NCBI GenBank assembly: GCA_002633005.1 | Contig: NMRA01000115.1 | Location: forward strand, 537,008 to 567,953 | Direction of reading: 5' to 3' | DNA from: Phoronis australis | Taxonomy: Eukaryota > Phoronida > Phoronidae | Length of the DNA stretch: 30,946 nt | In this document: positions 9,931 to 19,905 of the stretch, in pieces | Position numbering within the stretch: position 1 is the first letter of the stretch | Layout of the letters: each line of letters opens with the position of its first letter | The notes under the pieces: model-generated | The model's input: the letters and a program-made list of their open reading frames with translations, nothing else | Database searches by the model: none | What the model was told of the DNA's origin: nothing | Position numbers and translations under genes: made by a program

Positions 9931-11009
9931 AGATCGATAGTAAATTATAAATGAACCCGTGCAATGCACAAATTTATTTTTCACTCCTTTGCGAATCTCG
10001 AAAAAGCTTGTCTCTTTTCTCGATTAATTCGTTCAACAGTTACTAAGTGCGCCACAGTTTGGCACATTAAACACCAGCAATCATAACTGACAGCCGTTGC
10101 AATCGATAATCGACTATTGTCCAGCATTCCAAATGATATTTCAATGTACGAACTAATTTGTACTCACAAACTATTGATTACTTAAAACTGGTTTTTAGAC
10201 TAGACAACCGATCTTTCAAAACGTGTTTTTCTTCCGCTGAACCATTGAATTGTTTACTTGTGTTTAAAAGGTTGGTTGAAGTGCAATATTCTGAAAGGAA
10301 ATGAAGGGAAGAAATAGAATTGAGCTAACAGTATCCTAAAAATATCCATACCGGAATAGCTTATTCACCTGGCCATTGAATAACAGTGGAGAGCTAATTC
10401 ATTGAAAGTAAAATTGACTTGTGATTGTCTTTATTTTGCTTTGTTGTTTAGCGTTGTCTACTTATTTTAAAGCACGCGTTCGCATTTCAATGTGATCTCG
10501 AAAATTACTCTTTTCGATTTTTCGTCTGTTTATTGTAACGAGCTAATTATTTTTTCAAGCGCTTTCTGTCAGAAAGACAATCTTTTGCCTTTGCATATAT
10601 GAGCAGCAGGATCTAGCCTATCCGAATCAATAAAGAATTGTCAGTTTATTCCTAGTTCAGTAATATGAGTATATTCAAGATGGTTGAAGAGTCTAGAGTC
10701 TCGTGTAAACACACGATTCCACAACTTCATTTGGTATAGTAAATAAACCCCATGTAAGTGAACGGGAAAGTAAGGCCTGTTAAAACCAATAGTCTTTCAA
10801 AAGATATCGCTGGATTGTAAAAAGGCTGCAAATACGGTTATTCTCTATATATTGATTTTTACAAACTCAGTTTTTTGTTCTGGGAACAATCTATGCTTAA
10901 TTTTGGAGCGCAATGTAAGAGGAAGTCGAATTTGTCGGTAAAAATCCGGTACTTTTTCAGCTCGACGTATTCATGAAGCTCTCCTTAGCACCATTGTTCA
11001 TACTGTTAG
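9931..11009. other. AT-rich stretch, nothing recognised
   Basis: No frame of useful length and no repeat shared with the rest of the window. LINE sequence fades out by about 9,950. Confidence 0.5.
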
Positions 11010-11078
11010 CATGGGCGGCACAGCATAGGGGTTGGGGGGCTATAACCCCCCACTTTTTTCAGTGCTGCGCCGCCCATG
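11010..11078. mobile_element. 69-bp hairpin resembling a transposon end or tiny MITE
   Basis: CATGGGCGGC-ACAGCA at the left pairs with TGCTGC-GCCGCCCATG at the right. Inside, TGGGGGG pairs with CCCCCCA around a CTATAA loop. The GC-rich palindrome stands out against very AT-rich flanks. Such shapes are typical of ends of cut-and-paste transposons or of two joined inverted ends left after internal deletion. No target duplication is obvious. Confidence 0.5.
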
Positions 11079-11419
11079 GTTAGTTAGTTCTCGATACAGT
11101 TCTAAGTTATGGTCATCACCAACTCTGACATCGGTTTACCAGCAAAGCCGAAATCCGAGAGATAAAAACTTACTTCGCAAATAATCTGAATGTTTATGTG
11201 TCCATGTGTCCAAGAACCCCACAGCATTCACGCACTGCTACCATAAATATATCATCAAGCATTGTTTTTGACATTCACATGTTATATTTAGAGAAATCTA
11301 CGCCTTCATGGAGCGCAAAGTAAAAATCGCCCAGTTCTCTGCCAAGTTACCGTTCACGCGCTACACATGCCCAACACGAAACCGTGGACTCGTTTACAGA
11401 CCGACAATCTTAGCATGGC
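11079..11419. other. Sequence next to copy B, no gene
   Basis: A 124-codon plus-strand frame (11,308-11,682) starts here, but most of it lies in dispersed-repeat copy B and it is not preserved in copy A. I treat it as fortuitous. Confidence 0.45.
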
Positions 11420-12654
11420 ACAGAACTCTACCCTTGGAATGCCACTTTCGATCTCGCACTGCTCAGGTTAGGCCGCGCATGCGTGTAATTCTTTTGTATT
11501 CCTCTGTGCCGGTGTTAGTTCTTGTTATAGAATTAGCAGTGACTAAAACTTTTTGCAACTCTGCCGTTTTTCAACCGACAAAGATTTTAGAATGGCCTCA
11601 CCGTTGCTGTGAAAAATTTAATCAGTTATTCATTCAACATTATACATTTTTATGTATTAATTGGGTCTTTAGTGCCGTTTGATTAAATTACATTCTTCAG
11701 TAAAAACTCAGGATGCAATGGCATTTACAAGAAAAATGGTTATAATAAACTATTAATAGCAGATAATTGTTTCTGGTAGATAAAAAATGGACAAACATCT
11801 AGTATGCGGCTTTGAAATGTACTGTGAATAGCCCTTAACATTTCTTGTGTTTATGACTTGGAAGTTTAGAAATAAACTCTTTTCTTCAGTAAGTAAAAAT
11901 TAGTGATCTTGATACCTGTAGTTTATGTTACCGTAAAGAAGTGATATACACACTTTAAGATTGTCACGTAACTTAAGAAAGTGGACTTTGGAAAACAACA
12001 ATATTCGTAACAAAAAGCCAATTTTACTTTGAACTCCCGTGTTCCATAGTTATCACCGTAAGCATTTGAGTGGATTGAATCACGGGGCTTTAGGATAAAA
12101 AACGGTTCTGAGCCAAAACGCAAGGGTGAACTGTTGGCCGTAACACACAAAAACGTCCCGACTGCGTAAAACTCAAAAGGTGCCCTACGGCGTTTTTTTT
12201 TGAATTTTTAGTCGAACCGGAAAGTGCGAGTGTCGCAAAACTCATGAGACATCCCGTTCTTTTCTATTTGGTCGAACGGGAAAATATGGCCATGTGGTGC
12301 GGGAAATTTGAATACTGATGATGATAAATTATATCAATTTTTTCGTGTATCAAAAAGCGGGACATTGTGATGGTGTGACGGGATGGCGTGAAAATTTCAA
12401 TACGTGAGGCAGTCCGCCAAAAGCGGGGCAGTTGGCAAGAACATTGTACGATGTCAGCAACACAAAATATTAGATTGGATTCATATACAAGGTAAACTTT
12501 TCATTTTTTATATTTTATTTCACGATTATAGGAAATACTACAGCTAATAGTTCTGCTCAGATATCGAATTAATAAAAACGGCATCTGGGTAACTTGTAAC
12601 ATTGCACAAATGGATTATTGAAAACAGTTAATCTTGCACTCACACGTACAATGT
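11420..12654 (-). repeat. Dispersed repeat, copy B (inverted relative to copy A)
   Basis: The reverse complement matches copy A in order: CATTTGTGCA and TATCTGAGCAG near 12,550-12,620, TTGCCAACTG..GGCGGACT at 12,410-12,440, TTCGACTAAAA near 12,210, the GTAAATGCCATTGCATCCTG block near 11,715-11,735, ATACATTTTTATGTATTAAT near 11,641-11,660, and CAGAACTCTA at about 11,422. Relative to copy A it has extra sequence between roughly 11,780 and 12,110, probably an insertion here or a deletion in A. Divergence is high, so both copies are old. No coding capacity is shared by the two. Confidence 0.75.
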
Positions 12655-12733
12655 ACCACACACGCGCGAGGGCGCGCGTGTACACGTACACACGCGTACA
12701 CACGCACACACACGCGCACACACACACACACAC
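12655..12733 (-). repeat. CA/GT microsatellite leading copy B
   Basis: A CA/CG-rich alternating tract on the plus strand, which reads as GT/GC on the minus strand, immediately precedes the CATTTGTGCA landmark of the element. This is the same arrangement as bases 1-131 relative to copy A. Confidence 0.9.
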
Positions 12734-12949
12734 TTGTTAGTAGGACGTAAACATTTCATTTACAATAAATTGCAGAAGAACACTTAGAAAACAAATGTCA
12801 TGTTTTTCCGTAAAATACTGTTACATGATTTTAACAAACAAAATGTCTTCTTGAAAATCTCCTGTTCTATAGTTTGACAGGCTGTTGAAAGTGACTGCAA
12901 CTGAAAAGATATCAGGGGCCAGACTACTCCCGGCATCCAGCCTGGGCCA

Positions 12950-13035
12950 CGGGCTAGTGTGTATAATAAATGACCGGTGTAATTGCCGGGTTTGCAGGCC
13001 CGTACCCAGCATTGCGAGGGGGTGATTCGAATTTC
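12950..13035 (-). mobile_element. Transposon-end-like segment with GGGTACGGGCCTG
   Basis: The minus strand contains CACCCCCTCG, then GGGTACGGGCCTG. The same 13-mer downstream of a C-rich run occurs on the plus strand at about 19,633-19,645. Shared GC-rich ends inside AT-rich DNA suggest ends of one family of DNA element. It lies just outside the left arm of the fold-back structure. Confidence 0.45.
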
Positions 13036-14483
13036 TAGAACGGTGGACCTTTGATATTTTGCAAACGTCTTCACTGTAGAGTTCTCTGTAAGGCCCTTGA
13101 CGCAGCTTAATTAGGGGGCTTTTAGCTCTACGTTCCTGAGATAAGACGAAATTTGTAATATCAGAAATCAGGATAAAGTAACGGTTGCTCGCGAAGAACG
13201 CAACTCAACTTGGGATGTAATGAGGCCTATAAAGTATCGCTGGCCTTACCGTTGAAAGTGACGCGCGTAATTACGTGCGAGACTTCGCTCGTATTTTACG
13301 ACCGAAATCGTTTTACATGTATCTAATGAGAAATTGGTTTGTGAGCTCTGAAACAGTTGTGCGCTTGTAATATTACACTCGTATTTTTCGCTCGTAGTTT
13401 TACGTTCGTAATTTTACGCTCGTGTTTTTCACAGGTTCTGAAGTATTCAGGAGGTAAAATCTCAGGTGCAAAGTATAAAAGTGCAAAAGGTTGAAAATAT
13501 CAAAGACTGACTGAAATGTTTTTAATTGCTACCCAAACCATCCCAGGCACTTGAAATTTGTCCGTTTTAGTACACATTGATGTGCCAAAATGTATATGTA
13601 GCAGGTTGTCTGGCAATGCTTTTATATGATTCGTTAAAATAACCAAGCTTTTTTCAATTATTTAGGTAAAGTTTCATTCTTTTACCCTTCACAATAGAAC
13701 TGATTAAACACTCGACACTTTTCGTTGTTGATAGTCTTTATTCCGTTTCGTTCCGTACGGAATAAAAAATCTACTCTCAACGGAACATAGATGAAGTAAC
13801 TGACCTAGCGACATAATTAAAAAGTACACTATATTTCGAAATATACTTGTTTCATTCTCAAGTGGATATAAAACGTCGCAGTAATGCCACCACAGAACAT
13901 AAGCTGGAGACATACACAGTGGGACACGGCAGGTGTGAAATACTGCAAAGACTAACAATAGGAGGAAGCAGTGTGTCCTAGTATGATACATGTAAGTGCC
14001 AGCTTTCTTTACTCGAGGTCGTGGGTTGTTCCCACTGGGTCACATTTCTAAAACCTTGAGTCATGTTTTTAGCTCCTCAGGTCGGTTTTAATAAAGCATA
14101 AATATGGTTCCAGGTCATCAGTGCAATGGGTCCACCTGCGCACGCCTGGTACAACGTGTATCAGACCGCCTGCAATTATTTTTTACTCTTAACAATGCGT
14201 GCAGATGACATGTGACATTGTGAAAAACATTGGTTCAAAACGGTTTTAGGGGGTTATGCAGTAAAATTTTAAATGTTGTTGGTAAATCACTCACTCTTTA
14301 TTCGAGACATTTGAATAACAAACCATTTGCATAACAAAAACAGTACCAACGGCGTATTAATTTAATGGGTGGTGGTCTCGTGGACTCGTACTTAAATATA
14401 ATGACTATACTTGCTAATATTACGAGCGTAAAACTTCTTTAGAGCTCACGTGACCTGCAAACCAATTTCTTATTGGATATAGC

Positions 14484-14715
14484 GATTTCGGTCGTAAAAC
14501 ACCAGCGAAGTCTTGGATGTAATCACGAGCGTAATTATGGACGAAAGATTTCGGTCTTTAAACACGAAAGAAGTCTCGGTCGAATCACGAGCGTCATTAT
14601 AGACAAACGATTTCGACCTGAAAACACTAGCGAAGTCTCGGTCGTGATTACGAGCGTAATTATGGGCGAATAATTTCGGTCGTAAAACACGAGTGACATC
14701 TTGGTCGTGATTACA
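14484..14715 (+). repeat. About 62-bp tandem repeat, nearly four units
   Basis: Units begin GATTTCGGTCGTAAAACAC, continue with a variant of AGCGAAGTCTCGGTCGTGATT and end ACGAGCGTAATTATGGACGAA. Starts are near 14,484, 14,547, 14,608 and 14,670; the last unit is partial. A single related unit lies inverted at about 13,258-13,320 in the left arm. The theme ACGAGCGTAA recurs many times, also at 14,419 and inverted at 13,376-13,432. Confidence 0.8.
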
Positions 14716-14728
14716 GCCGACTATTCCA

Positions 14729-14778
14729 AAGGTCCACTACTTCGAAGGTTCACTACTCCGAAGGTTCACTTACTCCGA
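14729..14778 (+). repeat. 16-bp minisatellite (AAGGTTCACTACTCCG), three units
   Basis: Three units of about 16 bp: AAGGTCCACTACTTCG, AAGGTTCACTACTCCG and AAGGTTCACTTACTCCG. The inverse orientation of the same unit forms a longer array at 19,374-19,446. Confidence 0.75.
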
Positions 14779-14975
14779 AAATATCTAAAATTTTGGACCC
14801 AGGTGTAATTATTTTACTTTTGCATGCAAAAATAAACTGCACTTCGGTTATTAGATGCGCTCAGTGTTGTAGCTATACCGAAAACAACGCCTGGGTAATA
14901 AAACACTTTATTTGGATTTCATGCGCATGCGAAATTGCCGACATGCCTTTGAAGAATACGGAAAAATGAGTACCG

Positions 14976-15040
14976 TACTTCATTCTCTTTTAGAAATGGA
15001 TGTACGTGACGTACATCCATTTCTAAAAGAGAATGAAGTA
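14976..15040. repeat. Perfect 65-bp palindrome (32-bp arms, 1-base centre)
   Basis: The left arm 14,976-15,007 (start TACTTCATTCTC) is exactly complementary to 15,009-15,040 (end GAGAATGAAGTA) around a single G at 15,008. I checked all 32 pairs. The pairing stops sharply on both sides. It falls inside a 94-codon plus-strand frame, 14,912-15,196, which I do not trust because its middle is this palindrome. A perfect long palindrome with no spacer is expected to be unstable, so it is either very recent or produced during library construction or assembly. Confidence 0.95.
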
Positions 15041-15415
15041 GGAATATTGATGAATTATCAATCACGATACATTTATCAAATCCTTGTCAATGTCGCATTA
15101 TTTCATAGCGTGACTGAAAGATTTAGGACCAATGCGCCTCAACCTGTCACCCACCGGAACCACGCGCATGGCCTTACCGAAACTAAATGTAGTTAGTAGG
15201 CTACCTTGTCCCTGCCATTCTTCACAAAGTCGGAGAGTCTCATTCAGGCTTATGAAATTCAAAACCACCGTTGGTCGCCGCAGCCCTGACCCGCGCCCTA
15301 AATGTTGTCCCCGCTTGAGGAGTCGTTACCTAGATTCAAGAATCACCTTTGGCAGTAATGGGGCGATCGACGAATTTTCCTCGTGGTGTCGCTGCTGTAC
15401 TAGTGGTGATTGAAT

Positions 15416-15427
15416 TGCGCATGCGTC
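15416..15427 (+). promoter_or_regulatory. NRF1-like site TGCGCATGCGT
   Basis: Close to the NRF1 palindrome (TGCGCATGCGCA) and conserved in copy 2 at about 30,751-30,761, roughly 80 bases ahead of the THAP frame in both. NRF1 sites are typical of CpG-rich core promoters. It may be the promoter of the element or of the parent gene; binding is inferred only from the motif. Confidence 0.35.
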
Positions 15428-15465
15428 GCTGTCTGCATGTAAACAGCTGGTAAAAAGAAGGAGTT

Positions 15466-15663
15466 GTTATCAAAATACGTCGTCGCGCTAAGCCTTGTTA
15501 TTGCTATTTTCCCGGGTGCAAATCTCCGACAGGTGGTCAGAAATTCCCAAAAGGTCTAAGGTTACTACAGGCGTAGAGAATTGCGGTCAAAAGGGTCAAT
15601 AAGTGACAAAAAGTGTGTAGGTGCCGAAGCCTCACGCCCCGTGTGTGCTCTATGCATTTCCAT
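15466..15663 (+). pseudogene. THAP zinc-finger domain relic
   Basis: The frame reads IRRRAKPCYCYFPGCKSPTG and QKFPKGLRLLQ. A TAG at 15,574-15,576 follows, then RIAVKRVNK, a TGA at 15,604-15,606, and VCSMHF. This fits the THAP signature: Cys-x4-Cys (15,502 and 15,517), an FPK motif, an Arg/Lys-rich helix, then about 42 residues later Cys-x2-His with Phe (15,646 and 15,655). The TAG aligns with a TGG in copy 2, where the conserved THAP tryptophan should be, so it is a decayed Trp codon. THAP domains bind DNA and occur in P-element-type and Kolobok-type transposases and in host proteins derived from them. No start codon in frame, and no transposase core, is visible downstream. Confidence 0.7.
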
Positions 15664-18600
15664 TAAGAGATTACATAATCACGTTACTTGGTAAATTTTT
15701 AGCAATTAGTTTCTGACGACAGCGTTCAGTAATGTTATCAACATCAGTTACCCCACTGAATAACGGGTTTATTCAATGGAACTAGGTGTTTCTTTTCGGA
15801 ATTCCACCCGGGACCCAGATGGTGGGCTACCAGCATACATTGTCCTGGGTGGGAGTGCTCCCAATATACATGTAAAAGGTGTACGGGAGGTGCCGCTCAA
15901 TAGTCTAGGGTGACTTTTTCACAGCAGTTACTCTTCAGAACTATGATATGTCCAATAAAATTCTCTATATGAGTGAGTTTCCTTATTTTATAGCGGACCC
16001 CATCCCCAGGACTATCAGATTAGTTACCGAATTAACACGACTGAGCTATTCGGTAAATTCGTAATATTGTATTGGAATAAATATTGACTTCTAGAATGAA
16101 TTTTATTTGTTGAGATCAGAAACACAGTTTAGGTGTCATGAAAAATACGCATTCTTAAATCACTTTTAGCCTGTTTCACATGTTTTAATTCAGATTTTAA
16201 ATAAGACTTAGGTACAAAGATTATTAGCTTCTACATACAAACATGAAGATGAAATGTCAAGTATGTTCTGCCTTACAAAAGTAGTTTTGTGTTGTGTTTT
16301 CTTTTATAATTTGCTAATATTTCTCTGACTATTCTGTTACAGGTAAGAGAAAACAATTGAAACCAGCCGCCTTAGCGTTTATTTTACCTTTCGACAAAGT
16401 GAAAAGCAGTCATTCAGGAATAACCTGAGAGAATTGAACCTCTCAAGTCAGAAAGTCAACCCTTGATATCCCTGATTATCTACTCTTTGCATTGGTAAAA
16501 TTACAATTGTTTTTAACAATGTTGTTCCTTTTTATGCATGTGGTTGTTCAGTTTGCCATTTTGTTTTTAAATACACTGATAATTGTTTATTCTCGAATCT
16601 TGTGCATAGCAGATTCTTATCCATCTAGCTACGATTGAAAATATAATTTACTTGCATGTGGAACTTTTGTTATAGGCAGGTTAACAAAAAACTTAAAACT
16701 GTTCAAAGGCCTTCTTAAGAAAGCTCTAACATTAGTTTCAAACATAAAAAATCAAATGCAAACAAAGGGAATACTTCGTTTTGATCGCCGGACATTTCTA
16801 TGGGTTAACAGGAAAATGATAATTCGCAAGAGTAATCAGTAATCATTTCAGCTTTATAAAGAATAAGCACAACTGCACAGTATGGGGCTTTAAAACTGAA
16901 GAAATACTGTGGTTTGAATAATTAGTGACAAACTTGCCTGTTGATGAAAAAAATATTAGATCATCAAAGTGTAACATTATCGGGCTTTTTACTAACAACA
17001 AGACAATCGATGCAGTCACTGAATGTCATTTCCGCATAATGTGTACCAAATTGAAAAGCTTTTACCATTAGTATAAAGCCTTTCTTCTGAGAGGAAAAGT
17101 TAATGTCAGGTATTTATACCACATGCCTTGGTTTTCATTTCACTGGGATCTAGTTTCAGTGTCCTATATAAGCGCATGTAAAAACGGCCCAGTTTTGGCA
17201 CGTGGCAGTTCTTCATGTAACCTCATGAAGCATCAAGAACATTCACAATTAGATCTTGGAAGTTAAACACAAGCATATCACTTAACTCGCTCTGTGCCCA
17301 AAATCTGACCCTGAACTAGACCAGAGTGTTACTAAGTCTTCCTTAGCTTCAGTCCCTTATGTTTCTTCCAGGAAAGGAAATAAGTCGTTGCTGTCTCATT
17401 GCCTATGAAAGTGCATCCTAACCAACGAGGCTGGCTGGTGTAGCAGTCAGAAAAAGTTCCTCTTCACGCACAAACAATCCACTGGCACATTTCCTTATGG
17501 TAACTTAGTATTGCGATTCACATTTCCCCAGGGCCACTGGCTTGTACATTGTGCCATGCAGCACTGCTGGTGTGTGGACATGATGTGGGAAGAGAAAGGA
17601 TTAACAAAGCTCGTCTATGTTGCGGCTTGAAGTGCCCTTAAAAATGTCACTGAAACTGGAACAAATAGTGAAACATGAATGATTAATACTTCCGGTTGGG
17701 TAAAAAAATGTTGCCAATCATTTGTCTGCAAATTATGCAAGTTATTTGAGACAACTTCAAACCTTTGTCACTCATTTCCAAGCCTTTTTATTTCTGATAC
17801 TTTCAGCAATTTTAAACACCTATTACATATTTATGGGTCTGTCAAGTTCACTTCTGCTCTAAGGCTGAGGGAACCGTTTCTCAGATTTTTCATTTTTCTT
17901 CTAATATAAGATATGAAGACTTGGGTCGTTTAAAAAATGATGGATAATCTTTCTGTTGTTTGAGAGTAATTACAAATCCTAAGGAACCATTGCTTGCGTA
18001 TTGACAGTAGAAATATTATGTTCAAATACGACCTCACTCGTATGTTCACAGCAAAAATGCAATTTTCAAGAAAAATGGCAGTCATATGAATTCATAAATG
18101 ACTTGCAACATTTCAAGGCATGAGTTAAGACTGTTCAGTCATTGAGAATTCGGAAAATGTAATATATTTTATGGGTTTACAATGGATAGCGAAACAATTT
18201 CATGAAACTTGAAAGAACTTCATGAAGGTTAAGAATTACCTCACCATGCTCTCTCCCCCGGACACTATTAGCTGTTATTTCCACACATTCAGTTGCACCA
18301 AATTTAACAAACCCAACCCTCTATGCCTACCTCCCCGCGCTAAGGACCTGAATATTAAGCAAATTAACAAAACAACTTACAAAACTTTCTTTAAAAATAG
18401 CTGTCCCTTTTCAAAGGCTTTGTTCTTTGTCTCAGGTACGGAAAGAAGGCTTTGACAACAGATCTCCACCGGATAGGAATATCTTGCTGGTTAGCTGCAG
18501 TCAACTGCTTAAAACCAATTTTTGCCCATTCAGGAACAGTTGCAGAAGCAATGCATATCTCCTCTGCACGGTACTAGCCCTCAAACCTAAAAACCAAGGT

Positions 18601-18890
18601 CATGTGAAAACAGACATCATATATTTCCATGTCAACGTGTAATAGATTTCCAGACGACATAGGATAGGTAGTAAACTGAAAAAATAATAGTCTGATGGAT
18701 ATTTGCCGCGTACATGGGCTTGGATTGTAATCTTACCGCTCTAACCAATATCCAGTTGACAGCATACACATTCAGCATTGATTGATGGAACTGTCACTGA
18801 TAAAGCTGTTAGAAATCATTCCAATCATTAATAATACTGCTTTGATGTACGAAAAGATCCCGAGTGCTACGTCAAGTATCATAACACACA
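15664..18890. other. Long AT-rich stretch, no gene or repeat recognised
   Basis: Frames are short and without motifs. The longest are 76-77 codons on the plus strand near 17,679 and 18,222. A TATATAAGCGC TATA-like string sits at about 17,165, but nothing convincing follows. This could be intronic or intergenic DNA; the sequence alone does not decide. Confidence 0.5.
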
Positions 18891-19130
18891 TCACAACAAA
18901 CAATGATTAACCCGACGCGCGAGCTGCCGCGAAGTCGACGTCGGCCAGTACCTCAGTAACGTAAACATGGAATAATCGTTAAAACAATCACAAACCTTAC
19001 CGTCTATAAATTCATGCTTACTTCCTCTCGAAGAAGCACCCTTTTCACGAAATCTCAGATTCAGTTGGCACAGCTACAAGCCATTTCACCATGTATTGAA
19101 GGGCTCGCGAAATCGAGGCTGCTTAATCTA

Positions 19131-19190
19131 TCACCACTAGTACACGCTCGCCCTCTAGTAATGTAAAGATTGTCAAATAGCCCCATTGGA
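19131..19190 (-). repeat. Diverged fragment related to the upstream part of the THAP repeat
   Basis: The minus strand reads CAATGGGGCTATT, about 34 bases of unlike sequence, then TGTACTAGTGGTGAT. In the THAP repeat copies the same two blocks are about 28 bases apart (30,690-30,745). Two shared blocks in the right order and orientation make chance unlikely, although each is short. The THAP frame itself is not clearly present beyond it. Confidence 0.5.
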
Positions 19191-19373
19191 ACTGAGCTCA
19201 TTTGTAAACAATGTAACCAATGTTTTAATAACTATTCAATTCTTGCACACCCTTAAAATGGTTACTAAATGGACTCAAATAAAAAACTTTTATTCATGTC
19301 AGTTCATTAGCAGACAATCAGAGTAACGGAATTCTGGTTTCGGAATTGTAAACGTTCGGCGAAGAAAAGAACT

Positions 19374-19446
19374 TTCGAAGGTAACCTTCGGAGTGGTGAA
19401 CCTTGAGAGTAGTGAATTTTCGGAGTACTGAACCCTCGGAATAGTG
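19374..19446 (-). repeat. 16-bp minisatellite, four to five units
   Basis: Plus-strand units CCTTCGGAGTGGTGAA, CCTTGAGAGTAGTGAA, TTTTCGGAGTACTGAA and CCCTCGGAATAGTGAC are the reverse complement of the array at 14,729-14,778. Confidence 0.8.
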
Positions 19447-19655
19447 ACATGTAACCTTGGAAACGTTCTCAATGAAGTTTGTTGCTCTTGTGAAAACTGC
19501 GAGGCAATTGTAGCTAAAACAATTCTGTTGCTGTTGTGCACCTATATCCTAGCTTTAACGGAGAGGCTGGGACTGGACTTTTCCGCGGGGGGAGGTTCGA
19601 TTGAACCCTCCGACATCCCCCCCCCCCCTCCACCCCGGGTACGGGCCTGGGTTTG
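19374..19655 (-). mobile_element. Short derivative related to the 13-14.8 kb fold-back element
   Basis: It is bounded by the 16-bp minisatellite on the left and by a GC-rich end on the right (AGGTTCGATTGAACCCTCC hairpin, a run of 12 C, then GGGTACGGGCCTG). The order and orientation equal the reverse complement of 12,990-14,778, where the same two landmarks are about 1.7 kb apart. The simplest reading is an internally deleted inverted copy, MITE-like in size. The sequence between the landmarks is not clearly shared, so this is an inference. Confidence 0.45.
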
Positions 19656-19849
19656 TTGGCTAATTTTGTCGAAAATCGCAGGTTGCCTGGGACCGCGCTT
19701 CAAGAGTCTTGTTTAACGAACAATCAAAATGAAAATAAAGCAATAAAATTGGTCTTGTTTTGATAATCACAACACTCGATCAAACCTCAGTCGAGCAGAC
19801 AGCTGGAAATTCACAGCGCAAACTTTCGCGGCTTGTCTGGGGGTCGAAA

Positions 19850-19905
19850 GCCCTAATAATAGAATATACAGGTCACGTGCAAGATTTGGCATTCCAGGGC
19901 AAGAG
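19850..19905 (-). repeat. Fragment of the far end of the dispersed repeat
   Basis: The minus strand has CATAGAACTCTTGCCCTGGAATGCCA, matching in part CAGAACTCTAGCCCTGGAATG (copy A, about 1,195-1,215) and CAGAACTCTACCCTTGGAATG (copy B, about 11,422-11,442). It suggests a third, mostly deleted copy, or a shared end used by several elements. Confidence 0.5.

Larger units (their letters stand above)
13036..14778. mobile_element. Fold-back-like element with inverted arms and subterminal tandem repeats
   Basis: The reverse complement of about 13,258-13,390 matches about 14,410-14,545. Shared pieces in order are AATATTAC.AGCG, AGAGCTCAC, AAACCAATTTCT.ATT and CGATTTCGGTCGTAAAA, then AGCGAAGTCT and a CGTAATTA block. 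Farther out, TCTAGAACGGTGGACCTTTG at 13,036-13,056 resembles the reverse complement of the end at 14,729-14,745. The core (about 13,440-14,400) has no recognisable protein; a 95-codon minus-strand frame in it lacks motifs. Large inverted arms made of short repeats, with no transposase, are the hallmark of fold-back (FB-like) elements. No terminal target duplication could be fixed by eye. Confidence 0.6.
15357..15663 (+). repeat. THAP-containing repeat, copy 1
   Basis: Direct repeat of 30,691-30,946, clearly alignable over roughly 255 bp with few gaps. It starts at AATGGGGC, passes TGTCGCTGCTGTACTAGTGG and TTGCGCATGCGT, and runs into the THAP-like frame. Sequence upstream of 15,357 shows no similarity to sequence upstream of 30,691, so this is the 5' limit of the shared block. 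The 3' limit cannot be judged because copy 2 is cut by the window end. Confidence 0.85.

Noticed and set aside
12655-12733. Possible Z-DNA or regulatory role of the CA/CG tract
   Set aside because: Alternating purine-pyrimidine tracts are common in animal genomes. Its place at the end of a repeat element explains it without a regulatory role.
14912-15196. A 94-codon frame across the perfect palindrome
   Set aside because: The central 22 codons are simply the palindrome read through, which gives no independent evidence of coding.
16395-16440. tRNA-like T-arm on the minus strand (GAGAG-GTTCAATT-CTCTC)
   Set aside because: The loop has eight bases where a T-loop has seven, and no matching anticodon, D-arm or acceptor stem could be found around it.
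18391-18573. A 61-codon minus-strand frame with protein-like text (EWAKIGFKQLTAANQQDIPI)
   Set aside because: No start codon, no convincing splice borders and no recognised motif. Its length is not unusual for chance.
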